From: Tetrapyrgos nigripes
Taxonomy: Eukaryota; Basidiomycota; Agaricomycetes; Agaricales; Campanellaceae
DNA: 64,000 nucleotides
Direction of reading: 5' to 3'
Assembly: GCA_013368315.1 (NCBI GenBank)
Contig: JAACJM010000024.1
Coordinates: 620,001 to 684,000 of the forward strand
Shown piece by piece: positions 53,501 through 63,688 of the stretch; the first letter of the stretch is position 1; every line of letters starts with the position of its first letter. The notes under the pieces were generated by a model. That model made no database searches, was not told the DNA's origin, and saw only the letters and a program-made list of their open reading frames with translations. The position numbers and the translations under genes were made by a program.

Positions 53501-54628
53501 TTCGACAACACTTGGCGACGATATGGCTTATGGGATAAAATGATATCTGACCGCGGACCTCAATTTGCAAGTCAAGTAATGAAAGGCATTTACGCTAAGT
53601 TAGGTATCACTTCGGCACTTAGTACAGCTTATCATCCACAGACAGACGGTGAAACAGAAAGATTCAATCAAGAATTGGAACAATACCTTCGAACCTTCTG
53701 TAACTATCGTCAAGACGATTGGGTCAAATACCTACCATACGCCGGATTCTGTCATAATACCCGGGTTCACTCAGCGACTGGGAAATCGCCGTTTGAATTA
53801 CTCCATGGATTTTTGCCCCGACTATTCCCTTCCATCAATCCAATTTCACACGTACCAAAAGTCGAAGAACGCCTCCAGAACTTGGATGCAATTCGAGAAG
53901 AACTAAAAGCAAGTCTGGCGACGGCAGCTGAACTGATGAAAGAGCAAAACAAGGACTACAGGAACGAAGGGGCGAAGTTTAAGGTTGGGGATAAAGTGTT
54001 GCTGGACGGGAAGAATCTGAAAACGACGAGACCGAAAGCTAAGTTGGCAAATCGTCGTCACGGACCATTCGAAATCACTGACGTTATCAGTGAAGTCAAT
54101 TATCGACTCAAATTACCGAATGGCTGGCGCATTCACCCAGTGTTCCACGCCTCACTCCTATCGCCATACAAAGAGACCGAGGCCCACGGAGTGAACTACC
54201 CAGGAGAACCTGCTGAGCTGCTACCCAAAGACAACGAATACGATGTGGAAGCAATTCTAGATTCAAAACCAACGAGAAACCGACGGGGAGTACAATACCT
54301 TGTCAAATGGTTGGACTACGCTGACTCGGAAAATTCATGGGAACCAGCATCAGGATTGACGAAGGTGAAGGAGATGATTGAGACCTTCCATCAACAACAT
54401 CCAGATGCATATCGACCCAAGAACCTGATATGTCCGGGAACAACGGTGCGTTCACTAGGGATCGCCATGGAAGACATATGGCGAAGTACCCATGTGCTTC
54501 AAGCGAAAGCACAACTCCGAGGAGAAACACTGTTACGAACCGTGGGTATCTTATGCCCGCCTTCACACCCCACTCGGCAATCGAACTCAGACTTTTGTCA
54601 TCACTCATCGATCGCATTCCCTCGTTAA
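50519..54628 (+). pseudogene. gypsy C Pol: protease, RT, RNase H, integrase, chromodomain (three stops)
   Basis: One frame from the gag end to 54628, with stops at 51215-51217 (TGA, after the protease domain), 52139-52141 (TAA, in RT) and 52325-52327 (TGA, end of RT). Motifs: protease [23 protein letters not shown], RNase H EVDASDYTTGGI and DHDNLRYF, integrase HHDS..GHPG..CATC, core TTDFITDLP / SDRGPQF / DGETERFNQ, chromodomain YLVKWLDYADSENSW. The frame runs about 70 codons past the chromodomain. All catalytic residues are kept. In element B the same positions are sense codons. Confidence 0.9.
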
Positions 54629-54801
54629 CGGCGTCTACTGTCAAAACCATCTTCGGGGACAACTTGACCGTCCATTCAAAATTCCCTCCATACAGACAAA
54701 CAAGTATAAAAAGACTCCTCTCCACAACGAAGAAAGACAGAACTCAACCACATCCTACCAGTTTCACCTTACTCACCTCACACTACACCTTCATCATAGC
54801 C

Positions 54802-55317
54802 ATGTCAACCACTTCCTCCACCAACACCAACGTGAACGACGCACTCCCAACCAATAGGGGACGTTGCACCTATGGAACCCGTTCCGGACATCGATGCCGA
54901 ATGGCGAAACAACACGCAGGACCTCACAATGGGTGTCAACGCTGCACGTGGGGAGGAGAGGATGGACCAGGACGGTGCAGACTGGGCAGAGGACATAAAG
55001 CCCGTTGTGTGGTACATTGGACGTCGCTACGTGCGGAACATAGAGGAAATCTAGGATGGGGAGACGCCAGCATATGGGGGGCAGACAACGTTGTACAATG
55101 GAACATGGACGACAATGGAGGAGGATGGGGGACGGCTACCAACACAACAGAGTGGGGGAACTTAGACTGGAACGACCCTAGATGGGAGATTGGAAACTAC
55201 ACCATAGATTGGGACAAATATTGGCTGAGCCAAGGGGATGTAGACAGACGACTCCGCAAGCAATGGGCGGAGCATTGGAAGACTGGATTGACGAGCTCCG
55301 GTGAAAGCTCGTCCTAA
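54802..55317 (+). CDS. extra post-integrase ORF of gypsy C: Cys/His motifs plus GW/WG
   Basis: 171 aa from the ATG at 54802 (MSTTSSTNTNVND). The Cys/His part reads GRCTYG..SG.RCR....HAG.H.GC..C, then GRCR.GRGH..RC, matching element B position by position. The following part has LGWGD, IWGAD, GGGWG, EWGN and many more Trp. It ends SSGESSS-stop directly at the polypurine tract. The frame is intact although gag and pol of the same element are broken. Confidence 0.75.
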   Translation: MSTTSSTNTNVNDALPTNRGRCTYGTRSGHRCRMAKQHAGPHNGCQRCTWGGEDGPGRCRLGRGHKARCVVHWTSLRAEHRGNLGWGDASIWGADNVVQWNMDDNGGGWGTATNTTEWGNLDWNDPRWEIGNYTIDWDKYWLSQGDVDRRLRKQWAEHWKTGLTSSGESSS

Positions 55318-55328
55318 AGAGGGGGTAA
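55316..55328 (+). promoter_or_regulatory. polypurine tract of gypsy C
   Basis: AAAGAGGGGGTAA immediately before the 3' LTR; overlaps the stop of the extra ORF. Confidence 0.85.
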
Positions 55329-55829
55329 TGTCATGAATCGTCTCCCACCTATTCATTTCCTTTCTATTCTTTTCCCTTTACTACCTATTTCCCACTCTAA
55401 CCCCATAAACATCAACCATTTCTCATCATCGTCTATAGTTACCATCTCTCTAGACCTATGACTCATATTCCTATCTCCATGGACATTCTCACTGTCAATC
55501 ACTCCGTATGATCCAGTACCTTCATCTATCCATATTTGACTCATTATTCTCTCGCCCTTGACATTTCCACATGATACCGTCTATTATTACTTACTCTTTC
55601 CCATCTGTTCATATTTTACTTATATACCTGTGATCTTTGTAACCCATTCCTTAGTTCGTTCACTTCATCTCCGCTCCGTACTCTTACTACGCAGTGTAGA
55701 GCCTAGTCAGCTTACTTTCTCTCTATCTCTTTATCTCTCTATCTCTCTTGATCAATCTATTCTCTTGTAAACCGGCTTTTTCGTATTGTGTGACTTGGGT
55801 GGTTATCGAGTGTAACGACAACCTTAACA
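55329..55829 (+). repeat. 3' LTR of gypsy C
   Basis: 501 bp, two differences to the 5' LTR (CTTCG/CTTCA in the start region and the last CTTGACA/CTTAACA). Confidence 0.96.
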
Positions 55830-56400
55830 ATTATAAGTACATATGTTTCCGAAGTTTGAAAAATCCATGATCAAGAAGGGGAATTTGATGTCCAGTATAG
55901 GCCTTGTGGGACTGGGTGACAGAGATAGCATGTAATCCTGAGCTGTGTTCAGAAATGGAATGGGATGCCCAAAGATATTTGAAATTTGATGGTGAGAAAT
56001 GGGAGTATTTCATAGAGGAGCCTTGGACAGCTGATGCCTGGTGGCATATTCAGGTAAGTCAAGAGATTGGCCTCAATTAATACAATTTAATTTCAAGAAT
56101 TATTGCAGTCTGAACTTCCAGCAGATGGAAAACCATTTTTCATCATTCTATATGCTGATAAAAACAAGCTCTCATCATTCAGTACTCAGAAAGGCTACCC
56201 TGTCATAGCTCATTGTGCAAATTTAGCATCTCACACACGCAATGGTGTTGGGATTGGCAGTGGTCGTGTTGTTGGATGGCTTTCTATAGTCAGGCTGTGT
56301 TCAGTTATTAATCTATTATATTTGCTGAAACAAAATTCTAGGTTGATGAAGATCCAGCGCAGTCCAGTAAAATTCACTTTGTGAATTTCAAGAATGCAGT

Positions 56401-56972
56401 TGTCAAGTCCATGCAGATACCCAATGCTAGGAAACATCAAGGACCCAGATGGAAGTCTTGAGTGGATTGGATGGAGATTCCGAGTGGATCCAGATAGGAA
56501 AGAGCTTATAAAGATAAATAGGGATTTCAGTCAGAAAGACTGGGAAGCTCTAGGGAACCATTGAGGAAGGATAGGAGACCAGCTTTGTCGATTTTGCACT
56601 TAAGCTATCTACTACAAACTTTCTAGCTTAAGTACTACTTCAGAGAGCATAGGAATTAGATAGGAAAGGATCGGAGATGAAGGGAAATATAACTATAGCA
56701 GGAAAGGTGAAGGGGAGCACCTTATAAGGAAAGTGGAGCTATGAGATATGGATTGGAGATGAATCGGATATGAATCGGAAATGAAGGTGTGAATAAGGAA
56801 AAGGGGAAAGATCGGAAAGCAATAGGAAAGTAATGGAAACTAAGACTGTACTGGAAAGTCATAGGAAAGTACTGGAAAGTAAGACTGTACTGGAAAGTCA
56901 TAGGAAAGTACAGGAAAGTAAAAGGGTACTGGAAAGCCATAGGAAAGTACAGGAAAGTGCATAGATCTTACA
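56401..56972 (-). repeat. solo LTR, family F (copy 2), inside the Plavaka-like gene
   Basis: 572 bp, flanked by GCAGT (56396-56400 and 56973-56977). It interrupts an exon: the sense frame before (FVNFKNAV) and after (WHAVFEKIIESI) joins when the LTR and one GCAGT copy are removed. Confidence 0.92.
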
Positions 56973-57440
56973 GCAGTGTGGCATGCAGTGTTTGAGAAGA
57001 TTATTGAGTCAATCATTCCGCATTCAAGGCATGGATGGGCACTATTATGTGGTGACAAGATCCCAAGACAGCTCTTTCCTATACCCTTTATCTTATCAGC
57101 TGACTATGAGGAACAGTGAGTAACTCAAATTTTATTTCTTCAATCACTAATTATTGATATCTATGTTATGAGGTGTGTAATGGCACTCATCCGAGGTCTT
57201 GGAGGCCTTTGTCCTTGTCCAAAATGTCTAGTCAGAAAAGAAGACCAGTCAAACCTTCTGGCCAATATCCAGCTACGTACTCCAGATAATATCAGAACAT
57301 TATTCCAGGAAATTGGTACATTGTCCAGACAGTCAGATAAAGAGAATATTTTGAAGGATCAGGGACTGCGTCCTGTTGAAGTAAGCAACATCTACTTTAC
57401 TTTTCATCGTGTTTAAATTTTGAATTTACATGTGTCTAAT

Positions 57441-57896
57441 TGTGTGGTTGAGCCATCAAGTCTTACTCTCATTGCTCTCTAGCTCACACACCAATGATCT
57501 GATTTGACTCAGGGAGGTCAGGCTATTCAGTCAGACCCGATGAACTGGCAATACCAGCGAGAGTCTGATCTTACCAAAACACTCCTCTTTGCATGCTCTC
57601 CCAACTCACCATTGTCTTAACCCTATCTCGTAGTACTATTTATATTCTGTACTTAGATCTACATACTTCATTCGTTCTACTTGAACTTGTCCAGCATTTT
57701 TTCGTTTACCCTCCCACTTCCATCCCTTTTTACTTTCAAACCTGAGAGTGGCAACTTAATGTCTCCCTCTTAAACATTTGCTTCCCATGTAGCACTTCAC
57801 CATCATTATATTCATCTTTTCTTTGGGCAGCCCCAGCCTTCAGGGTCGCCACATTTGGCTAAACCTTAACTCAACTTGATTAAGTGAGACCGCGAC
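57441..57896. mobile_element. insert of about 456 bp in an intron of the Plavaka-like gene, unclassified
   Basis: The intron between GLRPVE and NVFWKLAHVD is about 550 bp while its neighbours are 50-70 bp. The extra sequence is flanked by AATT on each side and has no ORF. It could be a short non-autonomous LTR element or SINE; neither tRNA-like boxes nor clear LTR ends were found. Confidence 0.4.
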
Positions 57897-59582
57897 AATT
57901 AGATATAAATAATACCATTCACAGAATGTTTTCTGGAAGCTGGCACATGTAGATCCATACTTTGGTTGCTCCTTTGATGAGCTGCACTTTGACAGCAGTG
58001 GATTATGGGGGGATCATTTGTTTGAGCAATTCAAAGAACACTTGAAATCTGCCACAGTTAATACTAGGTATTTGGAGTTTTATTTTTTTAATTTAAGAGT
58101 ATTGAGTTTTGCCATTTAGATTCAGTAAAATGCCACGCTAGAGAGGACTCAATCACTTCAAATCTGTTACCAATACATCATTTAATGATGGCTCCAAACA
58201 TCGCGATATCTCCAAGGTTGGTGTTTCATTTCACATAAGTCTATGTTTCTGATCCCACATGTTCTCCAGATATTTCTGTTTGTTGCTCATGATGTATTTG
58301 AGCAGGGTGCTGCCTTCCAGCTGCTGAAATGCTTGCGTGCCTATCAAAATATGACTATGTATGCAGGCTTGGCAGTTCAAACCAAGGGCAGAATCTGACA
58401 AGGCAGAGACACTGTATTGGTTTTCCATTCCATGATCTCAGTTAGTATAGTTTTCACATTTTCATTTTTATGCAACAAATAACTGTTCTTTCAGAAATAT
58501 ATCTCAATTACCAAAGATACAGAGTTTGGTGATAAGTCATGGAACTTTCCTAAAATGCATTATCACCAGCATGTGTTTGATGAAATCCAGCAGAAGGGGG
58601 TGCAATCAGTGTATGGGACCAAGCCCAATGAAAAAATGCATGGGTCACCCCGAAAATTTTACCACCAGAGGACAAATTTTAAAGAAGTTGCAGATCAGGT
58701 CACATTTCTACTATTTTATCTTGCAAGCAATACTCAAGTATGCAATCTCCAGATACTACAAATCGAGCACCAGTTTATGGTTGCTACAGTTATTTGCACA
58801 CAGTTGGATGTCCTTGATGAATATAACAGCACAGTCAACAATGAAGAGTCAGAAGAGCCCAATATTATTTCAGGAGAAGTACATGGAGACAACCATTTCC
58901 AGATTGGCTCTAAAAAATCCTCCATTGCTTTTCAAGAGCTCGAAGCATTGAATCAAGCAAATCCATTATTCTCAAGATTTCAAATTGAATTGGGCACCTA
59001 CATGACAACCTTCCTACAGGCGTACAACATTCAGCTGCCCCGAAATCGACCAATAAAATACAGTCCAAGTGATATTGTAAGTCATACATTATTCTTCATG
59101 TATATATTAATTAATCAACAATATACTAGATTACTCCATTTCAATTTTTGAAGGTCAACTATGAATTGATGGAGACGTGACGCACAGTCACCGATTATTT
59201 GCGATGTAATCCAGATTTTCACCACACTCCAAGATATGATTTTGTGCTTTACCAAAAATCAGAGGAGCAGTTCAACTTTGCACAGCTATTATACCTATTC
59301 ACCACAATCATTAACGAGAAATCCTACATCATTGCTTTTATTCAGCCATACAAAGTGGTCAACCAGCAGCCCACACAAGACAGAAGACTAGGACTCATCC
59401 ATCTCGAAAAGGAACAACCAGAATTTATCCCTGTAGCCTCAATCATATGTGGAATTTTAGCACCTGCCGTTAATGATGATGATCCTCTATCTAGTGACCA
59501 TTTTTTATTTGATCTCGTATATGGTGATATTTTTTTACGAATGAAGAGTATGTACTCAGAGTATACTGACATAGTATCTTAG

Positions 59583-60475
59583 ATAGAAATGAATTCATCT
59601 GCATTTTATGTACACGCTATTGCCACAATTTGGCCACAATTATATTTCTAATGATATACCTCTCCTTGCTTGAAATGCCCAAATTTTGTGAAAGAGATTC
59701 ACCCTACATTGTGAAAAGCTCGGGTAAGAGTCTGACTCATCAGTACTGGTACATGTCAGAATTTAGAAGCCCACACATACAGGTGGGCGCTGTACCTGAC
59801 TACATACCTGTAAAGTATAATTTATTAGTTGCTTTCAATGTTTTTTGTGGCCAATAACACATCTGGCCATGTGGTATACCTAAATATGGTAGCTAATGTT
59901 CACACGCCAAATTGTGGTTGAACGCAAGCTAAAAAACCAATGCTGATTCAACAAATAGTTCCCTATGTATAGTGCTTTCTACTACATAAAATCTGTAGAC
60001 ATACTTTAGCCCAGACAAATAATCGCCAGGGGTACAGTAGTGTACTATATAATTGTACCCCTTCTGCAAGACCTGTGGAAACCCATACCCATCTGACACA
60101 GGTACATATGTACAGGTATGTTCAGAAGTACCCCTAGGACACCCATGCAACTCAATAACCCTAGATTCCTAGAAGACCTGGATATGATTCAGACACTGCA
60201 AAACATATTCTGAATTTCATAAATATTGAAGGCATGAGAAAGATATTGGATATTACTGTGACAAGCAGATTTGCTGCCTTCTTGTCATTAATAGGTGTAG
60301 TTGTGATAGCCGTAATGTATGTACTGTTCCAAGAATCAGCACATTTCATGGAAAATGGAGCTTAAGATGTAATAATACATGGACTCAAACAAAACCTTAC
60401 ATATGTGCCTCAAGGCAATTCTGACTTGATCATAAACCACAACCATCTTAACACTCCTCCTTCCAGTATCTCACA
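59583..60475. other. non-coding, GTACCC/GTACA-rich
   Basis: No domain-bearing frame. Many GTAC palindromes (for example GTACATATGTACAGGTA near 60102). May include the right end of the Plavaka-like element, but no TIR was fixed. Confidence 0.4.
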
Positions 60476-61021
60476 ATGTCATCTACCCCTCCTACTGACA
60501 TACAGGACAGAAACGATGACAATGATCTCATACCAATCATACTCCCCACTCAAACCGCAAATCCCACTTTACTATATGAGGTATGTTACTGACCTCATGG
60601 CTGACAATGTCACCATTGCCACTGATATCAGGCACTGAAAAAGTGCCAGCTGCAGATACAAATGTTGAAAGATCGCAAGGCCAAGCTCCGAACTGCTAAT
60701 GCCAATCTCACTGCCTCCCTTCAGACATATGAGTGTGGTCCAGGGCGAAAGCATAAGTCCAACATTGATGCTGAACTCAGTGTTTATGAGGACCATATCA
60801 TCACTGCTGGTAAACAATACTGCCTCATGGTTGAACCCTGGATCAATGGCAATCTTTTTCAACAAGCTGCTCCTTCTGACACCTTGGGTGCGATTTCGTC
60901 TCAACACTTTGAGAGTTTTGAGACTTACCAATTCAGATATCTTCTTGAGCTACATCATTATCTTGCTGCATATCCACCTCTCTCAAAACTTGCACAAGAT
61001 GTTCAGGCTTTTGGGCCACTG
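60476..61021 (+). pseudogene. coiled-coil hypothetical protein, 3' end removed by an LTR
   Basis: ATG at 60476. Exons 60476-60580 and 60632-61021 join in frame over a 51-bp intron. The protein has an acidic start (DIQDRNDDNDLIPIILP), a coiled coil (LQIQMLKDRKAKLRTANANLT) and a helical domain (ELSVYEDHIITAGKQYCLMVEPWI, FETYQFRYLLELHHYLAAYPPL). The second exon ends at a donor GTACGT, but the next exon is absent because a D-type LTR starts at 61079. From memory it is a dispersed Agaricomycete family without known function. Confidence 0.5.
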
Positions 61022-61078
61022 GTACGTAAATTTTGGTCATATTCTGAATGCATCTCATTGTTATTAATTCTCTGACTA

Positions 61079-61515
61079 TGTCATGACAGTATTATTTCAG
61101 GGTATTTTCGTTCATTTTCTGTTTCTTTTCTTCATCAGTCACTGCCTTTTGATCATTGTTCATCTTTTGTCCTATCTTCTGTTCATCTTTCCTTGATCAT
61201 CTATGCACAGCTACTATCCCTTGTTTCATCATTTGTTCATCTTTTTATGATACATCTCTTACAGGGACAACAGGCTGTACTTTGATTGTTCTGAACAGTT
61301 CTCTGATTCCTTTATTTGCTCTGCTCAGTTTTTATCTTTCTGTTCTGTGTATATAAGCTTAGAGTAGTAGCTCCCTAGTCCCCATCTTGACCTCTTCATC
61401 TTGGGACTAGGTGAGCATCTCATCATGTATTTCTTGTCTTCATTTAATATTAACTTCATCTTGGGACTAGTCTCTCATTGTTATCTGTCTACTGCTGTTC
61501 TTGTTAAGCAGGCAT
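61079..61515 (+). repeat. LTR, gypsy family D (solo or truncated)
   Basis: Begins TGTCATGACA like the LTR at 10851. Contains a TATATAAGC box near 61353 and CTTGACCTCTTCATC at about 61388 as in the other copy. The right end is uncertain (homology fades at 61500-61540) and no duplication was confirmed; the left flank is GACTA. Confidence 0.55.
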
Positions 61516-61564
61516 GGTACGGTCCTGTACACTACTAAACGCAGTGGCAACTACGCAACTTACC

Positions 61565-61869
61565 TGTGGATAGAGAGTAGCTTGTAAGGCTTGTAAGAGG
61601 CTTATTGAGCAATGAGAGTTAAGTATAAAACTTGTTATTTGGAGGACTATCTACGAGTCCTTATATACCTTTGAGGAGGTACAAATACATGTAAACTAAT
61701 ACTAGAGTAACAATAAGATTTTATTGTACTTGATAGTACAATGCTGGTTTCGTACACTATTGTTGTACTACACTTATTGTCTATATAATCTTATTGTTCT
61801 ATTTATAACTACTACTATTGTTCTACATAGATGATGTTGATGGCTGCAACTGAATGCGCCAATTCAACA
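61565..61869 (-). repeat. 3' LTR of a Ty1/copia element
   Basis: In element sense it starts TGTTGAATTGG right after the polypurine tract AAGGGGGAG and contains TATATAAGG near its middle. The far end is approximate. Confidence 0.55.
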
Positions 61870-61985
61870 CTCCCCCTTGCTAAGCAGCACGGTAGTGCGT
61901 GTAAGCATAGGTAGGCACTATAAGCAGCCATAGAAGGAAAGGATCTAGTGCCTCGATATTTTCGATGCGATTTATAGGACTTTCT

Positions 61986-63134
61986 TCAATTATAAAACTG
62001 AAGTCCTAATTGTTTCCCGAACTTCTCAAACTTTACTCGATCTAGAGCTTTAGTGAGTAGATCTGCAGGGTTATTGCTTCCTTCAATGAAGAATAACTTG
62101 ACTGTCTCGTCGATGACTTTTTCTCAAACAAAATGATATCGAATATCAATGTGCTTGGTTCGCTTATCCGTGACAGGGTTTGATGCAATAAAAATTGATC
62201 CCTGATTGTCACCGTAAATTGGAATAGTGTGGAGAGGATATTCAATTTCACTGAGAAGAGTCTTGAACCAGCATACTTGTCGACTGCAGTCACTAAGTGC
62301 CATGTATTCAGCTTCAGTCAAAGATAGGGCAACTGTCTTTTGTTGTCTAGACGTCCAGCTAAATGGTGCTTGGGCTAATTGTAGAAAGAAGCCAGTTTGA
62401 GATTTGCAAGATCCAGGATCTGATCCCCAATCGGAGTCTGTATAGGCTGATAAGCCTTCTCCCCCTCGACCGTTGTATACAAGAGCATATTTTCTAGTGC
62501 CAATGAGGTAACGGCAAATGTCTTTTGCCTTATTGTAGTGTTCTTGTGAGAGGTTTGCAGCAAATTGCGCAAGTTTTGTGACAGCAAAGGAGATATCAGG
62601 ACGTGTTCCTAACATTAAGTAGAGTAAGGATCCGATTATCTCCTGATAACTTTGACGAAGAGTATAATTGACAGGAGCGTCTTCTGGAAGAGGAAGAGGG
62701 TGATAATTGGCGGGTAATGGTGTAGCAGAAACTTTTGCGTTTTGCATTCCATGTCTCTAGGATTTTATCCAGATAAGCGCACTGGTCTAAAGAGACTTTG
62801 CTGCCTTTCCTGGTAATTCTCATCCTAAGGAATTCTTTGGCATCGCCTAGATCCCTACATTCCCATCTCTTCATAAAGTTTCCTTTGAGTCGTAAGATTA
62901 AGGTTTTGTTAGCTCCACAGAATAGAGCGTCATCCACATAGACTACGGCAATAACGATTGAATTTTCAATAAGATCATTGTTGGCGTCATAGCGTTTGTG
63001 AATGAAGATTCTGGCGTCGGAAATGATTCGTTTAAAACCAAGTTCCGCCATGGACTTATCAAGACTTTTCCACCACGCAAGTCCTGCTTGTTTGAGTCCG
63101 TAAAGAGCACGAAGAAGCCGGACGACTTCATCAC
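61986..63134 (-). pseudogene. Ty1/copia Pol, C-terminal part (RT end and RNase H)
   Basis: Reads RLLRALYGLKQAGLAWWKSL, then AVVYVDDALFCG with the catalytic YVDD, then RNase H with YTDSDWGSD, TGFFLQLAQAPFSW, SLTEAEYMALSDCSRQVCWF and NPVTDKRTKHIDIRYHFV, the classic order at the end of copia Pol. Breaks: a frame change near 62740 and a TGA after YHFV where Arg is usual. The end is at 61986-61988. Everything upstream (gag, protease, integrase, most of RT) is missing beyond 63134. Confidence 0.88.
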
Positions 63135-63688
63135 AAAAATGTCTGAAAACTTTTAGGCAATATAATGTACCAAAATACTAGTGAGATATTACCTGTGCAT
63201 ATAATGTACTGGGCCAAAATTATGTGGCATTGGAAGTATGGGAATTAAAAAGGAGGATTGTAGGCAGATGTAAGAAGGCCAAAATGATTTTGAGTTATTA
63301 CAAGCCCTGATAATAACAGGGGGTGTTCTGGTAAGCTCTTAAAATGTCCCATTATATTCTTGGACATTATAAAGATGTATCAGGAAGAGGGTACTTATAT
63401 CACAAAGAATCATTTTGGTCCTTATAAGAGTTGGAAATTATTTTACTCCTTATATCGCGCCAGGTTTCTGTTGGGCTCTTATGAAGGGTTGCAATAAAGC
63501 AAATGAAAATTTCAGAATACTAAGGTAGTACAAGTAGTGACAGCGCAGTAAAACTTTTGTAATGTGAATTGTATACTAATTATATTCTGAATTTTTGTGG
63601 TATGAAGATGTGAAGGGAAGGCGAAAGGCGTGATGATGTTCTAACAAAGACAAGAGTTGGGAGGAGAAGGATCTGAATGCATACGTAC
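63135..63688. other. non-coding, AT-rich
   Basis: No gene. A word ATATAATGTAC occurs at 63161 and 63200. The following exons of the dehydrogenase gene are absent here. Confidence 0.5.

Larger units (their letters stand above)
47777..55829 (+). mobile_element. Ty3/gypsy chromovirus C, full length, very young LTRs, broken genes
   Basis: 8053 bp flanked by ATTAT (47772-47776 and 55830-55834). Both LTRs are 501 bp and differ at two positions by eye. Layout: LTR, self-complementary primer site, leader, gag, pol with protease, RT, RNase H, integrase and chromodomain, extra ORF, polypurine tract, LTR. Gag has a 68-bp tandem duplication and a second frame break; pol has three in-frame stops. It lies inside the Plavaka-like pseudogene. 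Confidence 0.96.
46920..59582 (+). pseudogene. Plavaka-like (CMC superfamily) transposase, split by three inserts
   Basis: Starts ATG at 46920 with a zinc-finger-like KYCSICKGWIGSQGFGRH followed by TGA. It continues through exons with PFRTRLDYEVSEF (about 47560), then after gypsy C: EKWEYFIEEPWTADAWWH (about 56000), PFFIILYADKNKLSSF, VVGWLSI; after the solo F LTR: RHGWALLCGDKIPRQLFP, ALIRGLGGLCPCPKCLVRKED, DPYFGCSFDELHFD, FVAHDVFEQGAAFQLL, MHYHQHVFDEIQQKG, and a C-terminal exon ending at 59582 (QLLYLFTTI, SDHFLFDLVYGDIFLRM). Stops (TAG near 58140, TGA near 58396 and 59178) disable it. Exons are spread over 12.7 kb because of gypsy C, a solo LTR and an intron insert. Its TIRs were not found. 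Confidence 0.7.

Noticed and set aside
59630..59857. 75-codon open frame after the Plavaka-like gene
   Set aside because: No domain, no splice context, and AT-rich composition like the surrounding non-coding DNA.
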